Positions 1 to 8,537 of a stretch of DNA of 10,803 nt are shown here, in pieces. The position numbers were made by a program, and so were the translations under genes. The notes below the pieces were generated by a model that saw only the letters and a list, made by a program, of their open reading frames with translations, was not told the DNA's origin and ran no database searches. Within the stretch, counting starts at the first letter, position 1, and every line of letters begins with the position of its first letter. The stretch is from Euperipatoides rowelli (taxonomy: Eukaryota > Onychophora > Udeonychophora > Euonychophora > Peripatopsidae), in the NCBI GenBank assembly GCA_003024985.2, contig PXIH01S0004492.1, one strand, 5' to 3'.

Positions 1-1069
1 AAAAATCATGAAATGTGCTGAGGTGCACTTATGAATAAATATTGACACAAGATAAGTTATCAAAATGTTAGCATTCAAAATATATCTGATTGCAAATAAA
101 GCTTTTAAATTAAACATTTTCAATCATTTTTCGGCAATTTTCACATTTAAAGCAGCACTGCCACCTAATCTGACGTTTGTAGACTGGAATGTCACAATGA
201 CAGTTTAATGAGAAAGATCTCAAATTTAAAATTTAGAGTTAGAGTTAACAGCATAACCAGCTCGTCCAGCTGCAGAACTAATGTGCATATTTTGTGAATA
301 AAAAATATTTAAGTTTCTTCATTAAAAACCTTTCCTCACTTAAGAAAATCAAGCTCCTAATAAGTTTTTAAATAATCCCTTCTAAAATTTCTTAATTCTA
401 AGATTTTCTTAGTAGTGGCATGGCTAATAGATGTTATTGGCTATTATCAAAATACTAAAAATTAAAGAGGAGAAAATTGTGGTTTTAATTATTCTGGGAA
501 TTTAGAAATAACATACAATAGTAAAATGAAAAGAGAAATTAACAAATTATGAATGCAATCTATAAATAAACGAATCTAGCTTATTTAAGAAAAATAATGA
601 TTTTTTTTAAAATATGATTAAAGCCTGACTATTCGAGGGGAAGTGTTAAATACAAATGCCAATTGACATTAAACTTCATTTTGTTAAAATTGAAAATGTA
701 TAATTTATAAAATATAAACGATAAAGGTACATAATTGATAAAATACTGTATATGAAAAGACCTCATGAACACCTTGAAAGACCATATGATAAGGCTTTTG
801 GAATGTGAAAAAGCCGCACCAAACACCTGAAAAGCCTGCATACAACCACAGCTTCCCTACCCCAGCTCGAGTAGAATATAAATAAAAATAATATCTCAAG
901 TAAATTTATTGATCATAAATTCTATGACTCATTTATATTTTGTTATCACTATACATAAGTTGTAGCTAAAAGAAACAATAAAAACATTAAGTTTGAAATT
1001 TATCTTTAATTTATTAAAGTACAGTAATTACAACACTACAATGATTTTACATTGTTTTATCTATACAAA
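1..1069. other. AT-rich non-coding DNA, no gene seen
   Basis: No convincing coding sequence is visible on either strand. Two overlapping minus-strand open frames of 64-70 codons (629-899) encode low-complexity, Phe/Tyr-rich strings with no recognisable motif and no supporting codon pattern. There are many short A and T runs. I see no tRNA, no repeat array and no transposon end in this stretch. Confidence 0.7.
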
Positions 1070-1148
1070 GTATATATACATACAGTATATTTATATATAC
1101 TGTGTATACTGTATATACACACACACATACAGTACAATATATATATAA
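1070..1148. repeat. TA/CA-rich imperfect microsatellite
   Basis: The stretch is almost entirely alternating pyrimidine-purine steps: TATATACA units, a pure (CA) run near 1117-1127 and a terminal (TA) run at about 1138-1147. Embedded in it are TACAGTA (1081-1087 and 1128-1134) and its reverse complement TACTGTA (1107-1113), so the array can fold on itself: TACAGTATAT at 1081-1090 pairs with ATATACTGT a few bases downstream. This is an ordinary slippage-prone compound microsatellite, probably length-polymorphic between individuals. No function is implied. Confidence 0.85.
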
Positions 1149-2606
1149 ATCTTAATTTACAAAATATCACAAGTTTAGTCATTTAAATTGTACGCTTATG
1201 ATAAGGCACAATAGATGGCACTGCATAAAAATCTACAAACACGGCTAGCAACAGCCAGAATGAATAAAAAAAAATTCCTCCAGCTACTGTAAATTTCTAG
1301 TTTTCTTTAACCAAAAAAAAAAAAAACTTTAAAATTTGACAAAGTACAGCACAGTTCTCGCTATAAATACAAACGAGATCTAGTAAATAATCTATTGTTT
1401 ATTAAATGAAAATCTAAAAATATTTAATACTAAACTTTTTTTCTAAATAATTCGACTACTTTTAGTCAACTAGTTTAATAGCCATTTTATTTTTTGTCAG
1501 GAAAAAGATAGATTTATTATTTACATTGACTTTAACTGCACACAATATGTTCATAATTTCATAACACAGTTCCTAATTCATATATACAATGTATATACAT
1601 AATAAACCTAACAATATAGTTCATTTTATAATATCAGTATTCCACTTTTTCATTTTAAATTTTGCATGGGGTTAATTAGAGTATTTATAAATTTCCTATT
1701 AAATTTTGACTAAAATAAAAATTTGATGATCAGATGCCTAAGAAATTGTCTGGATAAAAGATATTGTAAATTTACAATAAGTCAAAAAACAATATTTTGC
1801 AGTAATACAAATTATAGTCTATATATAATGTACATTAATTATTATTTTGAAATTTTGGGTATATTTACAGTAAGTATATAAGAAATTTGTGTAATTATTA
1901 AGAAACATAAATGAATGCAAAAAAATTAAATTTTGCTAAACAATATCTTATTTTTTAATTTGCACATAAGTTTGACTTGAATTTTGTACTTTTTAATCAG
2001 GTACAACATCTATTTCTTTTTAAAAACTTCATCCTTGTAATAAAGGAATATTCCTGATGAAAAATACTATAATAAATACTCAAACAAGAAAACAGCCTAG
2101 AAACAGGGACCCAATAAGTGATACATTACCGTATTGTTCATGCATTGCACCCAAAAACAGATGTTGATTGGGTTAACAGTAGGGCTGACGGAAGTTGTGT
2201 TAAAATTATCGAAATCGATCGAAAAAGATTTACACCTCTTTATCATCATAGGGTTGGTGCATAGTGGGTTTAATACGTAGTAGAAATTAGGATTACAAAT
2301 AAATTTAGGACTGCAAATTAAAAAATAAGGTTGTTATCTATTTTGTTCACGACTAAAATGACACTTATTCCGCCCCATCAACTGTGATTTTTTGTGTATC
2401 AGTGACCGCTCCTCAAATATATCAAAGACAATAAGTCAGAAAATCACAGGTAGTGACAAAACTTAAAAACCCACCTGTCTTTAATTCATCATTAAGGAGA
2501 AGGGTGCAATGGTTCAGATTTAAATGTGTTTAAAAGTAGCTTAAGATAGGAAAAAAAAAGTAACAAAAGATTTAAATAAATAATAATACCGTAAAATGCC
2601 AAGCAA
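1149..2606. other. AT-rich non-coding DNA with short palindromes
   Basis: No gene is visible. The stretch holds a 14-A run (1313-1326), a perfect 17-bp palindrome TATATACAATGTATATA (1581-1597) and a 12-bp palindrome AGGAATATTCCT (2044-2055). A CpG-containing patch at 2177-2222 carries CAGTAGGGCTGACGG followed by ATCGAAATCGATCGA. The last is faintly like a hAT transposon terminus but has no partner end in the window, so it is not called as an element. Confidence 0.65.
2382..2449. repeat. Short inverted repeat (10-bp arms)
   Basis: CTGTGATTTT at 2382-2391 is the exact reverse complement of AAAATCACAG at 2440-2449, with a 48-base spacer. The match does not extend outward, and there is no flanking target duplication that would make it a transposon. 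It may be chance in AT-rich DNA or the core of a decayed element. Confidence 0.4.
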
Positions 2607-3350
2607 TGGCGCATGCACTCTTATCATTCATTTGGGGGAAAATGTGGATGGCGCTCATGTTCGGCTCCATGCTAGTAAACCTTAGATTTACCACAATGCA
2701 TTTCAAAACTGACCATGTGCTGTTGTTTGGCTAGAATCAGAATTCCTTAAAAAGATTGTTTTTCAAAACGGCACCCTTGCTTGGACATACTTCCCAAAAC
2801 TTTAGGAAATTATCTTGAAAATGCCATTATGGCTGGTACACACTAAAACAGGTTGGCTGATATATGTGCCAAGTAAGAGCGCCGTCTAAATTAAAACTTT
2901 CACTTTTTAATTTACAGGCCTCTTTCGTTCTGTTTATTAGGATTAAACGTTATTCACAGAAGCTAAATATATGGAAGTTTATTAAAAAAAATTAAGGAAA
3001 CTGGTTGGCTAGTCAGTGTTTTCTAAACGGCCCGCTTGTATGGTTATGTGTCTTGATATTTATCTAGATGACATAAAATATACATAAAAATGACATCACA
3101 GCATAATAATGTCAGATTCCAAGATGGCGACATGAAAATTTTTACACGGCGCTCTTGTTTGAATACACTGTCCTAAACCTTAGATGAGGTAAAATGATGC
3201 AAAAATCTAGGATTTCTTTCAGACTGATAAAAAAAGTCAAAGTGTAGTGACGGCTCTCTTGTTCGGCGATGGCACTGTTTACCTATTTTTTAGCCAAAAA
3301 AAAAAGGGTGGTGCCCTTGATTGGAGGAGCGGGCGCTCTTGGTCGGCATT
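2607..3350. repeat. Field of degenerate GGCGCTCTTGTTCGGC-type repeats
   Basis: A G+C-richer core of about 16 bases recurs with variation: 2650-2665 (GGCGCTCATGTTCGGC), 2718-2731 (weak), 2769-2785, 3026-3043, 3145-3160, 3250-3267, 3310-3324 and 3331-3347 (GGGCGCTCTTGGTCGGC). A reverse-complement copy lies at 2869-2885. Flanking sequence is partly shared: TTTCAAAAC precedes the units at 2701 and 2761, 60 bp apart, and a TCCTAAACCTTAGA-like string follows the units at 2650, 2769 and 3145. Spacings of about 60, 102, 119, 120 and 259 bp do not form a clean array. It is best described as an old, scrambled interspersed or minisatellite repeat. There is no long open frame, so it is not read as coding. 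Confidence 0.55.
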
Positions 3351-3429
3351 CTATGGTACATCTTTACATGACATTATTTTTATTATTAAATGCTAGTTAT
3401 TATTAAATGATGAGAGCAATGATATAATT

Positions 3430-3433
3430 TTAA
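3430..3433. repeat. Left TTAA target-site duplication of the piggyBac-type element
   Basis: TTAA directly precedes the CCCT terminus. Its partner is TTAA at 4055-4058 immediately after the terminal GGG. TTAA duplication is the known insertion signature of piggyBac-superfamily transposases. Confidence 0.85.
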
Positions 3434-3466
3434 CCCTAAAATACTAGTCATAGGTAAATTTTACCC
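3434..3466 (+). repeat. Left terminal and subterminal inverted repeat of the piggyBac-type element
   Basis: The terminal repeat is 3434-3449 and the 24-bp subterminal repeat is 3443-3466. Here the two overlap: they share ACTAGTC. The subterminal part ends in the near-perfect palindrome GGTAAATTTTACC (3453-3465). These would be transposase-binding sites by analogy with piggyBac; binding is inferred, not visible. Confidence 0.8.
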
Positions 3467-3601
3467 AGTAAATTTTTCATTTTAGAAAAAAGTGCACAAA
3501 TTTTTTTTTTTAGAATTTTTAAATTTTCAGTACCTTCCTAAATCTCAAAAAGTATTGTTATAGCCTAAAATAATCTGGCATATGACAACAAAAAAACTTA
3601 A

Positions 3602-3880
3602 AATAAGGCTAGCTTTTCTTCAGGATTTGTCATTTTCACTGATTCGGCCATAGATGGAACATGTAAATGTCCCACAAATACAACGTCCAGTACGACAATT
3701 GCTGCAGAGTATCCTCGAAAAACCACCTACACTGCTGAATCTCCATCTCAACAACAGAAACCAACAAGATGTCATCTATGTCTTACTAATAAAGACCGGA
3801 AAACTCCTCACAGGTGCAACATATGCTTTAGAGCAATTTATATGTAGCACCGTGAACTTGTTTGCAGTAATTGCTGCTAA
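3602..3880 (+). pseudogene. piggyBac transposase C-terminal remnant, Cys-rich domain, broken by a stop codon
   Basis: The frame is open from 3602 (after TAA at 3599-3601) to an in-frame TAG at 3845-3847 and continues to TAA at 3878-3880. The convincing part starts near 3764 and reads KPTRCHLCLTNKDRKTPHRC..., continuing into a Cys/His array. Visible ligands are Cys codons at 3770, 3779, 3815, 3824, 3863 and 3872 and a His codon at 3848, giving C-x2-C-x11-C-x2-C-x4-Y-x2-H-x4-C-x2-C. This matches the layout of the Cys-rich zinc-binding tail of piggyBac transposases, which recognises the transposon ends. The position where a further Cys would be expected is a Tyr codon (TAT, 3839-3841), and the TAG falls two codons later. 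The catalytic DDD region, normally several hundred residues upstream, is missing, and sequence before about 3656 looks like leader or untranslated DNA. It is non-functional as a transposase. An ATG-initiated open frame at 3654-3908 in another phase overlaps it and is an unrelated shadow. Confidence 0.78.
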
Positions 3881-3951
3881 AGATAATAACTCATTAAAAA
3901 ACATGTAATCTTTGTTTGAATGTTATTAAACCCTGTTAAGCAAGTAAGAGT

Positions 3952-3957
3952 AATAAA
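3952..3957 (+). promoter_or_regulatory. AATAAA poly(A) signal downstream of the transposase remnant
   Basis: AATAAA lies 72 bases after the final stop of the transposase remnant and inside the element, on the same strand. This is where the transposase transcript's 3' end would be expected. The hexamer is common in AT-rich DNA, so the assignment rests on its position only. Confidence 0.4.
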
Positions 3958-3994
3958 ACTGTATTAGATACCTCAATCAAATTTTTTGATTTTT

Positions 3995-4054
3995 GGGTAA
4001 ATTTTACCCATGACTAGTAATAACGAAACATTTTGGAAGACTAGTATTCTAGGG
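3995..4054 (-). repeat. Right subterminal and terminal inverted repeat of the piggyBac-type element
   Basis: The terminal repeat is 4039-4054 (inverted CCCTAGAATACTAGTC). A 20-bp spacer (4019-4038) separates it from the 24-bp subterminal repeat at 3995-4018, which includes the 15-bp palindrome GGGTAAATTTTACCC (3995-4009). At the left end the same two blocks overlap with no spacer. Such left/right asymmetry, with an outer repeat, a longer spacer on one side and an inner repeat, is a known feature of piggyBac ends. Confidence 0.8.
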
Positions 4055-4058
4055 TTAA
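4055..4058. repeat. Right TTAA target-site duplication of the piggyBac-type element
   Basis: TTAA immediately follows the terminal GGG of the right inverted repeat and pairs with TTAA at 3430-3433. Confidence 0.85.
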
Positions 4059-4382
4059 ATTAGATCAGTAGAAAAAAAAATCAAAATTAAACTAAATAAT
4101 TTACAACTTAACTTCAAAAACAAGGACTAAGTTTCAATAATCATTTATAACTATCAATATTTTGTGACTGTTTTAAAACAGGTTAAGTGGATGATAACAG
4201 TGCCAATTCACAGTTAAAGGATAGTCAAATAATTTATACTACATACTGTGACTTTTTTTTATTAACAGCACTAAGAACATGATATCAGTAACTTTGACAA
4301 ATTCATGTTTAAAAACAATCACCTTGCGCTATTCAAAAAGCCAGACAAGCTTGATATTGTAGTAAAGAATTTGTAAAATAAT
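4059..4382. other. AT-rich non-coding DNA, nothing recognised
   Basis: There is no open frame of note, no repeat array and no RNA gene. It begins directly outside the right TTAA of the piggyBac-type element, so it is the original host DNA at the insertion site. Confidence 0.6.
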
Positions 4383-4427
4383 ACAAGCTGTACATTAATT
4401 TAAAACAAGCTGTAGATTAATTTTAAA
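4383..4427 (+). repeat. Two-copy tandem repeat, 22-23 bp unit
   Basis: ACAAGCTGTACATTAATTT plus AAA at 4383-4404 is followed directly by a copy at 4405-4427. The copy differs by one substitution (C to G in GTACATT/GTAGATT) and one extra T. It is a small local duplication with no coding context. Confidence 0.75.
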
Positions 4428-6201
4428 ACATGTGCTGGCATTTTGTGAATTTCATATACTTCTGTAAATACCACAATAAAGTTTGGTTTTCATTATTATT
4501 TGATCAAATTGGTTAGTAAAATTGAATGAAACATGACTTTCATGGTAAAAAAAAAAAAAAATCTGTTAAAATTAATGCACTTTAAATTTCAATATTACTA
4601 CATTTCGGAATAGCAACCAGTTAGCTTTAATTTTATACTTGTTTTCCAATTATAACAATATTTGGTGTTGCACCAACAATTACTAAAAACATTCCAATAG
4701 CATAACAGTAAAACTTGGACTTAAAAAAANCCTTTGATTTCTGATCATCTAATCCAATTAACATCAGCAAATTAATGATATGTAATCAATATTTTCAACA
4801 GAGATGCAAAATTAATTTTTTTATTAAAAAACATAATGCCAATCACTGTAATATCTGAGTTAGGTGCATACACTAATAAATGATGAAAATTTGCAAATAG
4901 GCCCTATGTTTAAATAGTAGATGATGGTATGAATGATTAAAAATATTCAGTATTTTTTTTAAAAAAAAAAACACATTTCATTTTTTCAGCTATATACACT
5001 TGATGTTAATTTCCATTCAAACGATTTTGTGTAAATAAATTCTCTATTTCGGAGCCACCTGCATAATGTGTATATTTTGCTCTATAATAATTAACTATTT
5101 AAACTCTTTATATAAATATTTAGAGCTAGTTTCCAGCAATTATTATATTTTTATTTTCTAGTCTTTCTTTTTAAATAGTCCATGCTATTGTCTTTATAGC
5201 AAGGCATGCCGTTAGTAACTTAAAGTTTGACCCACACCACCCTCATTAAATTTGTGAAGAGTCCTTATAAGGCATGTTCGTTATTAGATTTTTTCAGTGT
5301 GTTTCGTTTAATTGGTTTGTACCTGGTCACATGACCATTTAATTTTATAGACGAACAATCAAGGTTAGCCCTTTCTGAGTAGCAAAGTACTCGATCATAT
5401 TAAAATAGTTTAGTATGCTTTTATGCATCAATAATTCAGATGCAAGTAAGATGAAATGCTAACTTAATAATAAAATGAGCAAAAAAAAAATGTTTGTATT
5501 GGAGATTATTTTACAAAGACTAGCATTTTCAAATTACTGCATTAATCCTTTCAGGTAAAGACTTGCACAGCCTTACTTACGGGGATATTTAAACTCAATG
5601 AATATAAGATTCATGATTAGGAGTGCAGATGATTAAAATGAAAAATTATCGCTAAACTATCATCCAAGTTTTTACATAACAATTTCAATCCTTTTAATAA
5701 ATCTAAGTTGAAGCAATTATAACTTTTTTTTGTCAGCCATTATGAAAACCAAATCTCATGAAGTAACCCACTTTTCGAGCAGGGTTAGAAAATTTGAAAC
5801 GTAACGAATGAAAAAGTATCAAATAGTTTAAATAATTAAAGTTAACTATTGACGAACACGCCTATAGACAGTAAATAAATCAAATTTCACTTGGCTTGTT
5901 AATTCAATTCACACCACATCATGTTTGTAAAATTGAGTGATAATTTTTTATTATATACTGTAGATGACAAACACACAATTTCCTGTGTAAAGGCTCACAA
6001 ACTTTTACGAAACAGGTCTCCGATCCGTTTTTATCTGTCTCATAAATGGAAATATGTGCATAAAGTTGTTCATAGTTTTCTGCAGGGTTGTGTCTGTAAT
6101 CAATGAAATTGTTCTATACAATAGCCAATCATATTCCTTCTCTTATTTCCAACAGTTGTTACGGTTTTTAGTTTCATGCATCAAAATAAATCCAAATAAA
6201 C
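4428..6201. other. AT-rich non-coding DNA, nothing gene-like
   Basis: The stretch includes a 15-A run (4547-4561), a single ambiguous base at 4730 and a T8A11 tract (4953-4971). There is a small hairpin TGCTAT/ATAGCA (5183-5201) and a TGGTCACATGACCA near-palindrome (5324-5337). The open frame at 5921-6106 (61 codons) and one overlapping it show no motif, signal peptide or recognisable family. No tRNA cloverleaf or ordered splice/ORF pattern was seen. Confidence 0.6.
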
Positions 6202-6251
6202 TTTTAGTATTGTGTAAAATATTGTGCAAAATATTTTAGTATTGTGTAAAA
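6202..6251 (+). repeat. Nested tandem repeat (32-bp and 12-bp periods)
   Basis: TTTTAGTATTGTGTAAAA occurs identically at 6202-6219 and 6234-6251, a 32-bp period. Inside it, ATTGTGTAAAAT (6210-6221) is followed directly by ATTGTGCAAAAT (6222-6233), a 12-bp period with one substitution. This is local replication slippage. No gene is involved. Confidence 0.8.
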
Positions 6252-8537
6252 CATCATATTTGAAAATGGATTTACTTAATTTGTGAAAATCCATTCTAAA
6301 ATATGTTTTCAAACTAAATAAAATGAGACAACAGCAATAGTATGCCTACTCTATTTAGAAAACCTAAAATATGATTGGTTCAATGGCTATCCGTTATGCA
6401 AGCCTAACTGCAGCAGTGTGCATGATCTTATTGTAAGCTATGCATTGTTACGCAATGGACAAGCATTGTGTAGTATAAATTAACTTTAACAAGTCATCGT
6501 TGATGTATTTTGTATTTTATTTTGAATGAAAAAAAAACTTAGGGTTACTTTGAGATATAATTTTCATGAATCATTGTGGGCCCAATTTCTCAGAATTATT
6601 CCCCTCCTGTCACTTTTTATAAAACTTCTCATGCTTTCCTCTTCCCCTTCTTTTCAATTGCAGCCCCTCACTACACTGTTTTACAGCAGATCTACAAGAA
6701 ATCACTTAAATTTATAATTATCGGAAATAATTAACATACTGTGTACTAAGCTGATAGCCTACAAATGGCATTTTGTCAGTTTTATAGACTACATTTTTTA
6801 AGTAAATTTTTTGAGAAAGATTGCTTAAAAAATCAGTTTTCTTGGCTTTATGCACCTAATGGTGATATTTACAGTAATGGCAACTAGGTAGGGTGATAAT
6901 TTGTCTATTTTCAAGAGTGTTTTAAAGTTTTATCTGGCAATTTTAAAGACAGATCAATGAATAAAAGAACATGAGTGTATCATATTGAGACTGAAGACTA
7001 TTAAGTTTACAACATTCATGTTATAAATTTATATTTAAAAATAGGTAAGATTGAAGTATTTTATATTATAGAAAAAAAATAGTTAATGTAATTTTAGTTG
7101 AAAATAAGAATTCACAAAATTCATCAATTATTTCTAGTTCGGCAATTTTTACATGTAATAAATTAGATCCAGTCTAATATTAAACAATTGGTTAAACAAA
7201 TATTTTTTTTTTACAATAGAAAAGGGAATACTGTATGCACTAAACATTCAAATAATATATATACATATTACCTGAATCAACAGGTAAATTACTTTATCTA
7301 AAAAAAAAAAAAAAGGCACCAGATTTGTACTATCAGTATTTACAAATATATATCCATTGCAAAACAATGTAGGAAAACAATCATATAAACCAAATTCTAA
7401 TAATAATTTTTTTTTACAAAGAATAGATTGTACTATATTCTATATCAGGCAGTTTTACTTACAGTATCTAGAGCTTCTAATCTTGCACAGTGGACGCTGT
7501 TTTGAAATTTCTAATATTATAAAATAATTTTAATTAAATGATTTGACGATTGGGTAATTATTTATGGTATGAGCTAAGTTGAATATGCTGTTATAATTTA
7601 ATGAAATGAATGTAATAATTTTTTTAGGGTTCCATTTGCAAGATTGTAAAATTAATAGAGCTCTTTTTTTTTTACAAGGATATATTTGGTTCAGCTGCCA
7701 TTTTCATAATGATTTTTTCATTAAATGGAATGAAAAAAATAATAAAATTAATTTACAGTACTAAAATTGTTTACTAGGTTTAGATCAAGCTAGGTGAAAA
7801 ATGTTTGTGTTTATCTGAGCATTGTCTCAGGTACAATCTATTGGAATTCTCTAGGCTGATCTAAGGAATGAGTTTATATTCAATTTATCGTAAAGTTATT
7901 TAAAAATTAAGAGATTCAAAACTATATACAAATAAAATACACAGTAAAATTATGGACTACTATACAATAAAGGTGGGAAAATGTAATGTATCTTATATAC
8001 ATATATACAAATATTAAAACAGTATAAATGCCAACATTATACTTCAAAATTATAAAGATTCATTTTACAATTTAGCACCACATTGACTTGATAGTAATAG
8101 CTGGTTAAAAGAAAGGAAAAAATATGGCAATAATGTTAGATTTACGTTTGTCTACTGAGAGCAAGATTTGGGTTTCACCAACATTAATGATCATCTTTTA
8201 AACTATGATAAAATGTCATTATATCATAAAATCATTTGTGAATACTAAAAATCAAGATTCAATTAAAACAAATTTAAAAAAAAAATAATGTTAATATTTT
8301 TAAAACCGTAGAGGAGTCCTAAACAATAAATAAATAATTAAATACAAGCATGGGCCATTCATAGTTCACCACTTATTTTTTGATTAAATTTCTTTGCTCA
8401 ATTCTTTGACCATTCAATAACTGAGTAGCCTATTACTCTTTTTAATACGGTACATAAATAAGCATTGTGCCAATTTTTGAAATATTTACATTCAAATGAA
8501 AATAACAATGAATGCCATACAGGCATTCTACCCTGAC
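6252..8537. other. AT-rich non-coding DNA, nothing gene-like
   Basis: The longest open frame here (6526-6717, 63 codons) encodes a Leu/Ser-rich string with no family resemblance, and its codon use looks like background. Minor structures are a hairpin with 7-bp arms TTACCTG/CAGGTAA and a 6-base loop (7268-7287), a 15-A run (7300-7314) and several TACAGTA/TACTGTA words (6870, 7229, 7460, 7754). No RNA gene or transposon end is recognised. Confidence 0.6.

Larger units (their letters stand above)
3434..4054 (+). mobile_element. Internally deleted piggyBac-type transposon, complete with both ends
   Basis: A 621-bp element with intact boundaries. TTAA flanks it on both sides (3430-3433 and 4055-4058), which is the target-site duplication of the piggyBac superfamily. 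The left end begins CCCTAAAATACTAGTC (3434-3449). The right end is the inverted CCCTAGAATACTAGTC (4039-4054), giving a 16-bp terminal inverted repeat with one mismatch. A 24-bp subterminal repeat with a GGTAAATTTTACC palindrome core is present at both ends in opposite orientation. Between the ends is only the 3' remnant of a transposase gene (about 3656-3880) and a poly(A) signal. The DDD catalytic core is absent, so the copy cannot make transposase and would have depended on an autonomous relative. Full-length piggyBac elements are usually 2-3 kb. The superfamily assignment rests on the TTAA/CCCT ends and the Cys-rich C-terminal domain together. Confidence 0.88.

Noticed and set aside
629-899. 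Two overlapping minus-strand open frames of 64-70 codons
   Set aside because: They have Phe/Tyr/Ile-rich composition as expected from AT-rich background, no motif and no splice or promoter context. They overlap each other in different phases.
2169-2175. GGGTTAA as a possible further piggyBac right end
   Set aside because: The bases inward of it do not match the CCCTAGAATAC terminus, and no partner end pairs with it.
3654-3908. ATG-initiated 84-codon open frame on the plus strand
   Set aside because: It overlaps the transposase remnant in a different phase. The Cys/His zinc-binding pattern belongs to the other frame, and this product has no recognisable motif.
4463-4480. TGTAAATA (Pumilio-like) next to AATAAA, resembling the end of a 3' UTR
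   Set aside because: Both words are expected often in DNA this AT-rich, and no upstream coding exon is visible to which a 3' UTR would belong.
5921-6239. Two overlapping plus-strand 61-codon open frames
   Set aside because: There is no recognisable domain, the two are in mutually incompatible phases, and the second runs into the nested tandem repeat at 6202-6251.
6526-6717. 63-codon plus-strand open frame, Leu/Ser-rich, starting MKKKL like a signal peptide
   Set aside because: The signal-like look comes from an A run followed by T/C-rich DNA. There is no further motif and no gene context.
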